Positions 16,684 to 25,575 of a stretch of DNA of 64,000 bases are shown here, piece by piece. Under the pieces are notes generated by a model. That model was not told the origin of the DNA. It was given only the letters and a program-made list of their open reading frames with translations, and ran no database searches. Position numbers and translations under genes: made by a program. The stretch lies in assembly GCF_022601675.1 (NCBI RefSeq), contig NZ_JAKVIL010000011.1, forward strand, positions 62,001 to 126,000. Direction: 5' to 3'. Positions within the stretch are counted from its first letter, which is position 1; the number at the start of each line of letters is the position of its first letter. The DNA is from Ancylobacter gelatini. GTDB taxonomy: Bacteria > Pseudomonadota > Alphaproteobacteria > Rhizobiales > Xanthobacteraceae.

Positions 16684-17669
16684 GCCCGCGCCGCCGCGGC
16701 CGTCTCGACGATCCCGTAATCGCCCGCGCTGGCCACGGTGCGATGGAAGCGCAGCTTGCGCAGATATTCCACAGGGTCGTGCGGGCGCACCAGCGCGCCG
16801 GGGGGCACGTTCAGCCAGTCGACGAGGCGCGTGAGCAGGAAGCGCAGCGCGCTTCCCCGGCACAGAATCGGCAGGGCCGCGATCTCCGCAGCCCCGAGCG
16901 GCCGCGCGGCCTGGTAGCCGGCGAGCAGCGCCCGGCCCTTGGTCTGGTTGAACGCGCCATCAGGCTCGAAGCACCAGGCATTCAGGCAGATCGAGACGTC
17001 ATAGGCCAGCAGATCGTTGCAGGCGAAATAGAAGTCGATCAGGCCCGAGAGCCGGTCGTCGGTAAAGAACACATTGTCCGGGAACAGGTCGGCATGGATC
17101 ACGCCGGCCGGCAGGTCGCGCGGCCAGCAGGATTCCAGATAGTCCAGCTCCTGCCCGATCAACGCGCGCAGGCCCGGCGCCACCGTGTCGGCCCGCTCGC
17201 CGGCGGTCTCATACAGCGGACGCCAGCCGGCGACGGAAAGCGCGTTGGGCCGGTGGAAGGCGTGGAAGTCCGCGCCCGCCTTGTGCAAGGCGGCCAGCGC
17301 CCCGCCCAGCGCCGCGCAATGGGCGACGGAGGGCCGGCGCACCGAGGTGCCGACCAGGAAGGTCGCGATCGCGCAGGGACGGCCGGCGAGGGTGCCGAGC
17401 GCGTCGCCGGCGCGGTTCTTCACCGGCTGCGGGCAATCGATGCCGCGGGTGGCGAGGTGCTCCATCAGCCCGATGAAGAACGGCAGGTCCGCCGGATTCA
17501 CCCGCTTCTCATAGAGCGTCAGGATGAAGCTGCCGGCTTCGGTCTGGAGCAGGAAGTTCGAGTTCTCGACACCCTCGGCAATGCCCTTGAAGGCGCGCAG
17601 GCGGCCGATGTCATAGGTCGCGAGGAAGGCTTCGAGCTCTTCCGGTGATACGTCGGTGTAGACGGCCAT
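16680..17669 (-). CDS. thrB: homoserine kinase, aminoglycoside-phosphotransferase fold
   Basis: At 329 residues this is the homoserine kinase type used by alpha- and some other proteobacteria. It has the APH-fold catalytic motif [11 protein letters not shown] (His192-Asp194) and metal site LIDFYF (Asp212). It begins [16 protein letters not shown], as in family members. It phosphorylates homoserine in threonine synthesis. It follows ispH by 28 bases and overlaps rnhA by four, so it is central in the operon. Confidence 0.95.
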   Translation of the reverse strand: MAVYTDVSPEELEAFLATYDIGRLRAFKGIAEGVENSNFLLQTEAGSFILTLYEKRVNPADLPFFIGLMEHLATRGIDCPQPVKNRAGDALGTLAGRPCAIATFLVGTSVRRPSVAHCAALGGALAALHKAGADFHAFHRPNALSVAGWRPLYETAGERADTVAPGLRALIGQELDYLESCWPRDLPAGVIHADLFPDNVFFTDDRLSGLIDFYFACNDLLAYDVSICLNAWCFEPDGAFNQTKGRALLAGYQAARPLGAAEIAALPILCRGSALRFLLTRLVDWLNVPPGALVRPHDPVEYLRKLRFHRTVASAGDYGIVETAAAARA

Positions 17670-17697
17670 GGGGCGGGGATAACCTGGCGTGGAGAAT

Positions 17698-18693
17698 CTA
17701 TTCGGCGGCGGAATTGGCGCTGGTGTCGGCGATGTCGGGGCGCAGCTGGCGCGGCAGGGGGAAGAAAACGTCTTCCTGCACCGTGTGCACGGTTTCGACC
17801 TTCACGGCGTAGCGCTCGGCGAAGGCGTCGATGATCTCCTCCACCAGCACTTCCGGGGCCGAGGCGCCGGCGGTGACGGCCAGCGTCGAGATGGCGCCGA
17901 ACTTCTCCCAGTCGATCTCGCTGGCGCGTTGCAGCAGCACGGAGAGCCCGCAGCCCTGTCGCTCGGCGGCCTCGCGCAGGCGCTGGGAATTGGAGGAGTT
18001 CGGCGCGCCGACCACGATCATCGCATCGACCTCACCCGCCACCTTCTTCACCGCTTCCTGGCGATTGGTGGTGGCGTAGCAGATGTCCTCCTTGTGCGGG
18101 GACACCATGGCGGGGAACCGCTGCTGGAGGATGGCGACGATCTCCGCTGTGTCGTCGATGGAGAGCGTGGTCTGGGTGGTGTAGGCGAGGCTCGCGGGAT
18201 CGCGCGGTGTGAAGACGCGCGCCTGCTCAGCGGTCTCCACCAGCGCCACCGCGCCACTGGGAAGCTGACCCATGGTGCCGATGACTTCCGGGTGGCCGGC
18301 ATGGCCGATCAGCACCACCTCGCGCCCGCGCTTATTATGCAGCGTGGCCTCGCGATGGACCTTGGTAACAAGCGGGCAGGTGGCGTCGATGGCGAAGAAA
18401 TTCAGCGCGGCGGCCTCCGCGGGCACGGATTTCGGCACGCCATGGGCGGAGAAGATGACCGGCGCCGTGGTGGTGGCGGGAATCTCGCTCAGTTCCTCGA
18501 CGAAGATCGCGCCCTTCGCCTTCAGCCCCTCGACGACGTATTTGTTATGGACGATCTCGTGGCGGACATAGACCGGCGGGCCGTAGATTTCGAGCGCCCG
18601 CTCCACCGCGTCGATGGCGCGCACCACGCCGGCGCAGAAGCCGCGCGGGGCGCAGAGAAGAACGCGAAGGGGGGGCTTGGCGGCGGCGCTCAT
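17698..18693 (-). CDS. ispH: 4-hydroxy-3-methylbut-2-enyl diphosphate reductase
   Basis: The 331-residue protein has the three cluster-binding cysteines of IspH: Cys20 (APRGFCAGV), Cys106 (DATCPLV) and Cys205 ([10 protein letters not shown]). Conserved VRHEIVHN and SAHGVP segments are also present. It performs the last step of the MEP isoprenoid pathway, reducing HMBPP to IPP and DMAPP with a 4Fe-4S cluster. It is the first gene of a four-gene operon with thrB, rnhA and a DUF4260 gene. Confidence 0.97.
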   Translation of the reverse strand: MSAAAKPPLRVLLCAPRGFCAGVVRAIDAVERALEIYGPPVYVRHEIVHNKYVVEGLKAKGAIFVEELSEIPATTTAPVIFSAHGVPKSVPAEAAALNFFAIDATCPLVTKVHREATLHNKRGREVVLIGHAGHPEVIGTMGQLPSGAVALVETAEQARVFTPRDPASLAYTTQTTLSIDDTAEIVAILQQRFPAMVSPHKEDICYATTNRQEAVKKVAGEVDAMIVVGAPNSSNSQRLREAAERQGCGLSVLLQRASEIDWEKFGAISTLAVTAGASAPEVLVEEIIDAFAERYAVKVETVHTVQEDVFFPLPRQLRPDIADTSANSAAE

Positions 18694-18772
18694 CGCTTGA
18701 TCCGTGGGAAACCTGCTCCGTCATGGGAGCCGGGGACGGCGCTGTCAAGCGCGCCCCCGCGCCCGGCACGCC

Positions 18773-19435
18773 TCACGGCGCCTTGGCGAAAGCCCCGACC
18801 ACGGAGAGCTCCACCTCGTCGGAAACCAGCGGCACGGCGGCGCCGAGGCCGAAATCGCTGCGGTTCAGCCTGGCCGTGGCGATGAAGCCGATATTCTCCA
18901 CCTTGGAGCGCGGATTGATGCCGGCGCCGACGAATTCCGCGTCCAGCGTCACCGGCCGGGTGACGCCGTGCAGCGTCAATTCGCCCTCGATCGTGGCCGA
19001 GGTGCCATCGGTACTGATCTCGGTGGACTTAAAGGTCGCGGCGGGGAATTTGGCGGCGTCGAAGAATTCCGGCCCGGCGAGGTCCTCTCCGAACGATTTT
19101 GAGGTCACGGCGAGCCCGGACATCGGGATGGTGATCTCCAGCACGGCGTCCTCCGGCGCGTTGGGGTCGAGCTTGAGCGTGCCGCTCATGCCGCCGAACA
19201 TGCCGGAAAGCGGGCTGAAGCCCATATGGTCGAGGGACCAGATCACCTGGGTGTGGTTGGTGTCGACGGTATAAGTGCCGCCGGTGACGCGGGTGGGATC
19301 GGGCAGGCCGGGCGTGTCCGGCCTTACGGTCCCGTCCGTCGCGGGCACGTCCGTCGGGGCGGGCATGTCCTGCGCGCCGGCGAGGCTGCCGGAAGCAAGG
19401 AGAAGGGCGAGGGCAAGCGTGCGCAGCGTCATCAT
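18773..19435 (-). CDS. YceI family periplasmic lipid-binding protein
   Basis: The roughly 220-residue product has a signal peptide (MMTLRTLALALLLASGSLAGAQ) and a YceI-like beta-barrel domain from about residue 48: GTYTVDTNHTQVIWSLDHMGFSPLSG and ELTLHGVTRPVTLDAEF. Family members bind isoprenoid lipids in the periplasm. Start codons at 19435 and 19432 are equally possible, and a TTG lies two codons earlier. It is single, divergent from trcR, with ispH downstream. Confidence 0.88.
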   Translation of the reverse strand: MMTLRTLALALLLASGSLAGAQDMPAPTDVPATDGTVRPDTPGLPDPTRVTGGTYTVDTNHTQVIWSLDHMGFSPLSGMFGGMSGTLKLDPNAPEDAVLEITIPMSGLAVTSKSFGEDLAGPEFFDAAKFPAATFKSTEISTDGTSATIEGELTLHGVTRPVTLDAEFVGAGINPRSKVENIGFIATARLNRSDFGLGAAVPLVSDEVELSVVGAFAKAP

Positions 19436-19513
19436 CGTCAACCGTCCATGGCGGAACCCGGCGCGAACCTAACAGCCCTTGGCGCGCATCGGCAATCGCA
19501 GCCGTCTTTGGGT

Positions 19514-19542
19514 TTGCACGCGCGCCGGTGCCGCCCTATAAT
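19514..19542 (+). promoter_or_regulatory. sigma-70-type promoter of trcR
   Basis: TTGCAC (19514-19519) and a perfect TATAAT (19537-19542) are separated by 17 bases. Transcription would start near 19549, giving a leader of about 100 bases. A GCTCCG/CGGAGC hairpin in the leader may be structural. This is the cleanest promoter in the window. Confidence 0.8.
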
Positions 19543-19651
19543 AAAGCATCCCGGTCATCGCGAGACGGTCCGAGGCTCCGCCCCAGGGTGGTCGGAGCTT
19601 GAGAGCCCTTGCGTGGTCGAATGACATCGAAATGTGATGGAGACGCGTCCC

Positions 19652-20359
19652 ATGGTGAACGCACCCCTGATGCCGAAGGCCACCGCGGTGTGGCTGGTCG
19701 AGAACACTGCGCTCACCTTCGACCAGATCGCCGATTTCTGTAAGCTTCACGTGCTGGAAGTGAAGGGCATCGCCGATGGCGAGGTCGCGCAGGGGATCAA
19801 GGGTCTCGATCCTGTCACCACCGGCCAGCTCGCCCGCGAGGAAATCGAGCGCGCGGAGGCGAACCCCAATCATCGCCTGAAGCTGCTGGAATCCAAGGTT
19901 CGCCTGCCCGAGCCCAAGCGCCGCCGTGGCCCGCGCTACACCCCGGTGTCCAAGCGCCAGGACCGGCCGAACGCCATTCTCTGGCTGCTGCGCAACCATC
20001 CCGAGCTCAAGGACAGCCAGGTGATGCGTCTGGTGGGCACCACCAAGACCACCATCGATTCGATCAAGGAGCGCACCCACTGGAATGCGCAGAACCTGAC
20101 GCCGATGGACCCGGTGACGCTCGGCCTGTGCTCGCAGATCGACCTCGACATCGAGGTGCAGCGCTCCTCCAAGGACCGCCCGGCGGCGGTGGCGGGCGGC
20201 GATGGCGCAACCCTCCTGCCGGCAGACGTCACCACGGGTGGCGGCTACCAGGAGCCCTTCGTGCCGGAGCGCAAGCCGCGCGAGGAGCCGGTGGACCTCG
20301 AAACCGTGTTCGCCAAGCTCGGCGGCTCGCGCAAGACCCAGCACGACGACGACGAGTGA
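19652..20359 (+). CDS. trcR: cell-cycle transcriptional regulator TrcR (DUF1013)
   Basis: The 235-residue sequence matches the DUF1013 family throughout. Conserved parts are MPKATAVWLVENTALTFDQIADFC, LPEPKRRRGPRYTPVSKRQDRP and HPELKDSQVMRLVGTTKTTI. Family members in Caulobacter (TrcR) associate with RNA polymerase and chromosomal promoters. The N-terminal helix-turn-helix-like region and the basic central linker fit a nucleic-acid role. I used the ATG at 19652, with GGAG nine bases upstream. A strong promoter and a Rho-independent terminator bracket the gene, so it is monocistronic. Confidence 0.9.
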   Translation: MVNAPLMPKATAVWLVENTALTFDQIADFCKLHVLEVKGIADGEVAQGIKGLDPVTTGQLAREEIERAEANPNHRLKLLESKVRLPEPKRRRGPRYTPVSKRQDRPNAILWLLRNHPELKDSQVMRLVGTTKTTIDSIKERTHWNAQNLTPMDPVTLGLCSQIDLDIEVQRSSKDRPAAVAGGDGATLLPADVTTGGGYQEPFVPERKPREEPVDLETVFAKLGGSRKTQHDDDE

Positions 20360-20423
20360 CGCGCGCCGGGCAGTCCCTGTGCGGAGCGCCCGCGGCATCG
20401 CCGTGATCCGTCGATCTGAAACC

Positions 20424-20454
20424 AACAAGGCGCCCGCTCGGGCGCCTTGTTTTT
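20424..20454 (+). terminator. Rho-independent terminator of trcR
   Basis: A perfect 12-bp stem (20424-20435 with 20440-20451), GCTC loop and run of T follow the trcR stop by about 65 bases. Read in reverse, the A-rich left side also gives some U-tract, so it could serve the convergent prpE gene. Confidence 0.9.
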
Positions 20455-20473
20455 AACGGCCGTGCGGTGCGGC

Positions 20474-22405
20474 TCACGCGCGCTGCGGCTGCTTTACCAG
20501 TCCGCGATGCTGCAGCGCCGCCGCGATCTCGTCCAGCGAGGCGGGGTCGTCGATGGTGGCGGGCATGTTCCAGCTCTCGGCATCGGCGATCTTCTTCATC
20601 GTGCCCCGCAGGATCTTGCCGGAGCGGGTCTTCGGCAGCCGCGCCACGGTGATGGCGAGGCGGAACGCGGCAACGGGGCCGATCCGGTCGCGCACCAGTG
20701 CCACGATCTCTCGCTCGATCTCGTCGGGGGCGCGCTCCACGCCGGATTTCAGCACAACGAAGCCACAGGGCACCTCGCCCTTCAGCGCGTCATGCATGCC
20801 GATCACCGCGCATTCGGCGACGTCCGGGTGCGAGGCCAGCACCTCCTCCATGCCGCCGGTCGAGAGCCGGTGGCCGGCGACATTGATGATGTCGTCGGTG
20901 CGGCCCATGATGAACAGGTTGCCGTTCTCGTCCTGAAAGCCGGCATCGGCGGTCTTGTAGTAGCCGGGGAAGTCCATGAGATAGCTCTCGCGAAACCGCT
21001 CGTCCTGCTGCCACAGCGTGGGCAGGCAGCCGGGCGGCAGCGGCAGCTTGATGGCGATGGAGCCCATCTTGTTGGCCGGTAGCGTATGGCCGCCCTCGTC
21101 GAGGATCTGCACGTCATAGCCGGGCATCGGCACGCCGGTGGAGCCGACCTTGACCGGCAGGCGGCCGAGGCCCACCGGATTGCCGGCAATGGCCCAGCCG
21201 GTTTCGGTCTGCCACCAGTGATCGACCACCGGCACGCCGAGCTTCTGCTCCGCCCAGATCACCGTGTCCGGGTCGGCGCGTTCGCCGGCGAGGAACAGGG
21301 TGCGCAGCGAGGACAGGTCGTAATCGCCGATCAGCCGCCCGTCCGGGTCTTCCTTCTTGATGGCGCGCAGCGCGGTCGGAGCGGTGAACAGCGCCGAGAC
21401 CTTGTAGTCTTCGATCACCCGCCAGAACGCGCCGGCATCGGGCGTGCCCACCGGCTTGCCTTCATACAGCACGGTCGTGCAGCCGGTGAGCAGCGGGGCA
21501 TAGACGATGTAGGAGTGGCCCACCACCCAGCCGATGTCGGAAGCCGACCAGAACACCTCGCCCGGCGCGACGCCGTAAAGCCCGTCCATCGACCAGCGCA
21601 GCGACACGATATAGCCGCCGGTGTCGCGCACCACGCCCTTGGGCTTTCCGGTCGTGCCGGAGGTGTAGAGGATGTAGAGCGGCTCGGTGGCGCCCATCGC
21701 CGCGCAATCGGCGCCGCGGCCGGCGCTGGCGGCATGGCTGCGCGCCTGCGCCCAGTCATGGTCGCGCCCGGGCTTCAGGCTGGCGGCCAGCTCGGGCCGC
21801 TGGAACACCAGGCAAGCCTGCGGCTGGTGGCTGACCATGGTGAGCGCGAGATCGAGCAACGGCTTGTAGGCGACCACGCGCGAGGGCTCGATGCCGCAGG
21901 AGGCGGAGAGGATGACCTTGGGCTGGGCGTCCTCGATGCGGCTGGCGAGCTCGGCCGCTGCGAAGCCGCCGAACACCACCGAATGCACCGCCCCGATGCG
22001 CGCGCAGGCCAGCATGGCGAACAGCGCCTCGGGGATCATCGGCATGTAGATGACGACGCGGTCGCCCTTCTCCACGCCGAGATCGCGCAGCACCGCACCC
22101 AGCGTGCGCACTTCCGCCAGCAACTCGGAATAGGTGACGGTGCGCCTGGAGCCGGTGACCGGGCTGTCATAATAGATCGCCGGCTGGGCGCCGCGTCCGG
22201 CGTCGACATGGCGGTCGACCGCGTTATGGCAGGCATTGCACAACCCGCCCGTGAACCACCGTCCATAGGCGCCGTGATCGGGATCGAACACGCTGCGCGC
22301 CGGCGCGATCCAGTCGATGCCATGGGCCGCCTCGCGCCAGAACGCTTCGGGGTCCTGCATGGAGCGGGCATAGGTCTGTTGGTACCGACTGATATCGGTT
22401 GTCAT
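20474..22405 (-). CDS. prpE: propionyl-CoA synthetase (acyl-CoA synthetase, PrpE type)
   Basis: The 643-residue enzyme is an AMP-forming acyl-CoA synthetase. It has P-loop YTSGTTGKPKG at about residues 245-255, the motif WWQTETGW, and the C-terminal LPKTRSGKILRGTM with the acetylatable lysine. VVRDTGGYIVSLRWSMD and NAVDRHVDAGRG resemble PrpE more than acetyl-CoA synthetase, so propionate is the best guess and related short acids are possible. The ATG at 22405 has GGGAG eight bases upstream. No other propionate-pathway gene is adjacent. Confidence 0.88.
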   Translation of the reverse strand: MTTDISRYQQTYARSMQDPEAFWREAAHGIDWIAPARSVFDPDHGAYGRWFTGGLCNACHNAVDRHVDAGRGAQPAIYYDSPVTGSRRTVTYSELLAEVRTLGAVLRDLGVEKGDRVVIYMPMIPEALFAMLACARIGAVHSVVFGGFAAAELASRIEDAQPKVILSASCGIEPSRVVAYKPLLDLALTMVSHQPQACLVFQRPELAASLKPGRDHDWAQARSHAASAGRGADCAAMGATEPLYILYTSGTTGKPKGVVRDTGGYIVSLRWSMDGLYGVAPGEVFWSASDIGWVVGHSYIVYAPLLTGCTTVLYEGKPVGTPDAGAFWRVIEDYKVSALFTAPTALRAIKKEDPDGRLIGDYDLSSLRTLFLAGERADPDTVIWAEQKLGVPVVDHWWQTETGWAIAGNPVGLGRLPVKVGSTGVPMPGYDVQILDEGGHTLPANKMGSIAIKLPLPPGCLPTLWQQDERFRESYLMDFPGYYKTADAGFQDENGNLFIMGRTDDIINVAGHRLSTGGMEEVLASHPDVAECAVIGMHDALKGEVPCGFVVLKSGVERAPDEIEREIVALVRDRIGPVAAFRLAITVARLPKTRSGKILRGTMKKIADAESWNMPATIDDPASLDEIAAALQHRGLVKQPQRA

Positions 22406-22549
22406 GAGGCGTCTCCCAGCGTTCCGTTCTTTTTGCTTTGAACACAAGGATTGAAGCGGCGCCCCTGCTTTACAAGAGCGCTCAAATGCTTACGACCTTA
22501 GGTTTAGCCGGCCGTCCCCTTACGGCAGGCCAGGGCTGCAGAAGCAGAA

Positions 22550-22571
22550 CCGCCGGCGCAGCGGCCGGCGG
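22550..22571 (-). terminator. hairpin terminator-like site after the minus-strand DUF465 gene
   Basis: CCGCCGGC (22550-22557) pairs with 22564-22571 around a 6-base loop. On the minus strand it lies about 36 bases after the stop codon and is followed by TTCTGCTTCTG, a weak U-rich tail. Confidence 0.5.
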
Positions 22572-22606
22572 GAAGTGAATGCAAGGCATGGAGTGCCGCG
22601 ACAGCC

Positions 22607-22780
22607 TCAGTGCAGCGTGCCCTTGAGCCGGGTAATTTCATCCTTGAGATGCAGCTTGCGGCGTTTGAGGTCATTCACTCGCGCCTCGTCTGATGCGGGA
22701 CGCGCCGTTTCTTCTCGTAAGGCCTTTTCGAGCGCCTCGTGGCGTCGTTCCAGTTCCGCGACATGCGCCTGCATGGACAT
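22607..22780 (-). CDS. DUF465 (YdcH-like) small protein
   Basis: This short, charged, fully helical protein of 57-59 residues (core MQAHVAELERRHEALEKAL and VNDLKRRKLHLKDEITRLKG) has the antiparallel coiled-coil pattern of DUF465. Its start is MSMSM: the ATG at 22780 has AAGGAG at good spacing, while the one at 22786 is too close. It lies head-to-head with a second DUF465 gene about 200 bases away. No function is established. Confidence 0.82.
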   Translation of the reverse strand: MSMQAHVAELERRHEALEKALREETARPASDEARVNDLKRRKLHLKDEITRLKGTLH

Positions 22781-22994
22781 GGACATTTCTCCTTGTCTTC
22801 GGAAGCGAACGTCATGAGCGTGTCACAAGCCGGGACGGCTGTCGATCAAACGATGTACTGCGCTGCAGCAAAACGGCGCGGCCGGCGGGTCCTCGCGAGT
22901 TCGTGTTGCGGGCCGGGCAAAGGGCGGCAATACTCAGCGCCAAGCCCCGCGAGGGCGGGGGCGAGTCGGTTTGCAGGTCGGGCATTTGATAGAG

Positions 22995-23201
22995 ATGACG
23001 GCGGAAGAGGAACGCGAGTTGTCGGCTGTCCTCGAGCGTCTGCGGCAGGAGCATCGGGATCTGGACGTCGCCATCGCCGCGCTTCAGGCCATGCCGAGCT
23101 GCGACCAGCTCCAGCTGGCTCGCTTCAAGAAGCGCAAGCTGATGCTGAAGGACCGCATCGGCTTCGTCGAGGACCAGATTTTCCCGGATATCATCGCCTG
23201 A
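22995..23201 (+). CDS. DUF465 (YdcH-like) small protein
   Basis: The 68-residue product (MTAEEERELSAVLERLRQEHRDLDVAIAAL and FKKRKLMLKDRIGFVEDQIFPDIIA, both in part) has the DUF465 signature LKKRKLxLKDxI near its end. It is divergent from the other DUF465 gene, and the two proteins share the C-terminal helix pattern, so they may be paralogues that pair with each other. The upstream TTG in the same frame is less likely as a start. Function is unknown. Confidence 0.85.
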   Translation: MTAEEERELSAVLERLRQEHRDLDVAIAALQAMPSCDQLQLARFKKRKLMLKDRIGFVEDQIFPDIIA

Positions 23202-23248
23202 AACGCGGCGCTGTCGACGCGCGACGTGTGCGGGCGGAAGGCGCGAGC

Positions 23249-23271
23249 CCGGCCGGAACGCGTCCGGCCGG
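23249..23271. terminator. convergent hairpin between DUF465 and peroxiredoxin genes
   Basis: CCGGCCGGA (23249-23257) pairs perfectly with 23263-23271 across a 5-base loop. It lies between convergent stop codons at 23201 and 23289. It lacks a U-tract, so its role as a terminator is inferred from position. Confidence 0.45.
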
Positions 23272-23288
23272 AGAAGGCATGTGAGTGA

Positions 23289-23774
23289 TCAGAACTGCGT
23301 GAGCAGCACGTCGGCATTGGTGGCGTCGGCCTTGTGGGCCTTTTCCTCGACATTGAGGACCAGCACCTCACCGTCGTCGACCAGCATGGAGTAGCGCTTG
23401 GAGCGCAGGCCGAGGCCGGCCGCGGAGGCGTCGAACTCAAGGCCGAGCGCCTTGGCGAAATCGCCATTGCCGTCGGAAAGGAACACGATCTTGCCTCCGG
23501 CATTGGAGGCCTTCTCCCAGGCTTCCATCACGAAGGGGTCGTTGACCGCCGTCACGGCGATGGTCGACACGCCCTTGGCGAACAGCTCGTCCGCGCGGGC
23601 GATGAAGCTCGGCAGGTGGTTCTTGTGGCAGGTCGGGGTGAAGGCGCCGGGGACGGCGAACAGCACGACCTTCTTGTTCTTGAAGATTTCCTCAGTGGAC
23701 TTCGGCACCGGGCCGTCGGCCGTGGCCACGCGGAACGTGGCGCTCGGCAGGGTATCGCCGACCTTGATGGTCAT
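23289..23774 (-). CDS. peroxiredoxin, Prx5 type
   Basis: The 161-residue protein has the peroxidatic cysteine in VPGAFTPTCHKNHLP at residue 49 and the downstream GLRSKRYSMLVDDG segment with the conserved arginine, as in the glutathione/glutaredoxin-dependent Prx5 group. It reduces hydrogen peroxide and alkyl hydroperoxides. The ATG at 23774 has AAAGGA upstream. It is monocistronic here. Confidence 0.93.
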   Translation of the reverse strand: MTIKVGDTLPSATFRVATADGPVPKSTEEIFKNKKVVLFAVPGAFTPTCHKNHLPSFIARADELFAKGVSTIAVTAVNDPFVMEAWEKASNAGGKIVFLSDGNGDFAKALGLEFDASAAGLGLRSKRYSMLVDDGEVLVLNVEEKAHKADATNADVLLTQF

Positions 23775-23898
23775 GAGTGGTCCTTTCACGTGATTATTTT
23801 TGCGCGGGCGGAAGGCGACTGGTCAGCCGCAGCCGCGACGCCCCCCGGGTGCCCGGCCGACGGTAGCATAGACATTTCCCGTCCGACGGAAAGCCGTA

Positions 23899-24750
23899 TC
23901 AGTGCGCGGAAAGCCGGGTATTGACCTCGGCGGCGCGCGAGCCGTCCACCAGCGTGAATTTCAGCGCGGTGGCCGCGATATCGGCACCCGTGGGCACGCC
24001 GTCCACCGGCAGCAGGAACTGCGTGCGCCCGTCCGCGCCGGGCTCGCGACGGGGCAGCGGCAGCGCCCAGTCCTCGGTCGGCCCTTCCACGAACAGGTCG
24101 GCGCGCTCCGTCTCGTCGACACGCGCGACGACGCGGATCGTCGGCGTGCCGTCGATGGTCTCCAGCGTCGCGGTCTCGATCGCGGTCTCGCCCGCGGCGC
24201 CGAGTGCGGCGGGACGCGGCACGCGAGCCTGCGCCGCCAGCAGGGCCGGCGGGGTGGGCGCGGCCCCCTCAGCCGGCAGGTCCAATGTGACGACGGCATT
24301 GGCCGGCTGGCAGATTTTCTCGCACACCGCGAAATCCAGCGCGAGCCGGAGCGCGACCGGCTTGGTGGGGTCCTTCGGGGTCACGGCAAACGGGATCACA
24401 ACATCGTGCTTGTAGCCGATCGACAGGCTGCCGCCCTCGTCGAACCGCACCGGGGCCGGCCAGAAGATCTCCAGATTCCCGACATTCTGCGAGCCGGACC
24501 AGTCGAAGCGCGGCGGAATGCCGGCGTCACCCGGATAGCGCCAATACGTCTTCCAGCCGGGCATGAGGCGGATTTCGATGCCGCCGGGAAGCCGGCCATC
24601 CTCGCGCGCGCCGCCCAGGAGCCGCACCGCGGTGCCGGTCGGGGCCGACCAGGGCGATTCGACGCCCGCCCGCGCCGCGCCCGGGTCAAAACCGGCGAGC
24701 GCGCCGGCAACGGCGAGGAGGGTGAGGAGATGGCGGCACAGTCGAAGCAT
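23899..24750 (-). CDS. periplasmic DsbD alpha-domain-like protein
   Basis: The 283-residue product has a signal peptide ([21 protein letters not shown]...ARAG) and a beta-rich domain matching the N-terminal domain of DsbD-type reductases: [40 protein letters not shown]. The CEKIC pair is the likely reactive dithiol. It lacks the membrane and thioredoxin domains of full-length DsbD, so electrons must come from another membrane carrier such as CcdA, which is not in this window. The start was set at the signal peptide. Divergent from yqgE. Confidence 0.8.
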   Translation of the reverse strand: MLRLCRHLLTLLAVAGALAGFDPGAARAGVESPWSAPTGTAVRLLGGAREDGRLPGGIEIRLMPGWKTYWRYPGDAGIPPRFDWSGSQNVGNLEIFWPAPVRFDEGGSLSIGYKHDVVIPFAVTPKDPTKPVALRLALDFAVCEKICQPANAVVTLDLPAEGAAPTPPALLAAQARVPRPAALGAAGETAIETATLETIDGTPTIRVVARVDETERADLFVEGPTEDWALPLPRREPGADGRTQFLLPVDGVPTGADIAATALKFTLVDGSRAAEVNTRLSAH

Positions 24751-24885
24751 GAGTTGGCGATACCCTGTCGCGATGCGCCGGGAAAGCCGTCGCGGCCGCA
24801 CTTTCATGTGAGGCGGACCGCGATGGGCGCCGTTGCGGCGCCGCGCGCACTTGAAAATGCGCCGATGGGGGTTACGCTTTCCTCT

Positions 24886-25512
24886 ATGAGGATCGGAAAC
24901 CAGGACAGTCGCGATCTGGAGGACGGATCCGGCGGGACATTTCTCGACGGACAGCTGCTGGTCGCGATGCCGGGCATGCGTGACGAACGTTTCGCGCGCG
25001 CGGTGATCTATCTGTGCGCCCACTCGTCGGAGGGCGCGATGGGCATCATCGTCAACCAGCCCGCCAGCAACGTCACCTTCCCGGACCTTCTGGTGCAGCT
25101 CGACGTGGTGCCGCAGGAACAGCGCATCCACCTGCCCTCCAGCGCCGGCGGGGTCCGGGTGCTCAAGGGCGGGCCGGTGGAGACCGGGCGCGGCTTCGTG
25201 CTGCACAGCGCCGATTTCTTCATCCAGGATTCGACACTGCCGATCGATGACGGCATCTGCCTCACCGCCACGCTCGACATTCTGCGGGCTATCGCGGCTG
25301 GCGATGGGCCATCCAGCGCGGTGCTGGCGCTGGGTTATGCCGGCTGGGCGCCGGGACAGCTCGAGAACGAGATCCAGCAAAATGGCTGGCTGCATTGCCC
25401 GGCCGACCGCTCGCTGGTGTTCGGCGCCGATACGGCGGCCAAATATGACCGCGCGCTGCGAAAGATCGGCATCGATCCCGGCATGCTGTCCTCGGACGCC
25501 GGCCACGCCTGA
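24886..25512 (+). CDS. YqgE/AlgH family protein
   Basis: At 208 residues this carries the YqgE hallmarks: [57 protein letters not shown] and GWLHCPAD. The family is widespread and structurally known, but its molecular function is unclear. The ATG at 24886 matches the usual N-terminus, and an in-frame ATG seven codons earlier is possible. The divergent partner is the DsbD-alpha-like gene. Confidence 0.92.
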   Translation: MRIGNQDSRDLEDGSGGTFLDGQLLVAMPGMRDERFARAVIYLCAHSSEGAMGIIVNQPASNVTFPDLLVQLDVVPQEQRIHLPSSAGGVRVLKGGPVETGRGFVLHSADFFIQDSTLPIDDGICLTATLDILRAIAAGDGPSSAVLALGYAGWAPGQLENEIQQNGWLHCPADRSLVFGADTAAKYDRALRKIGIDPGMLSSDAGHA

Positions 25513-25575
25513 GACGCCGGCTTCCGTCATTCACGTCACGATCGTTAAGGCGGCAACGGCCGCGCGTGCGCCTCG

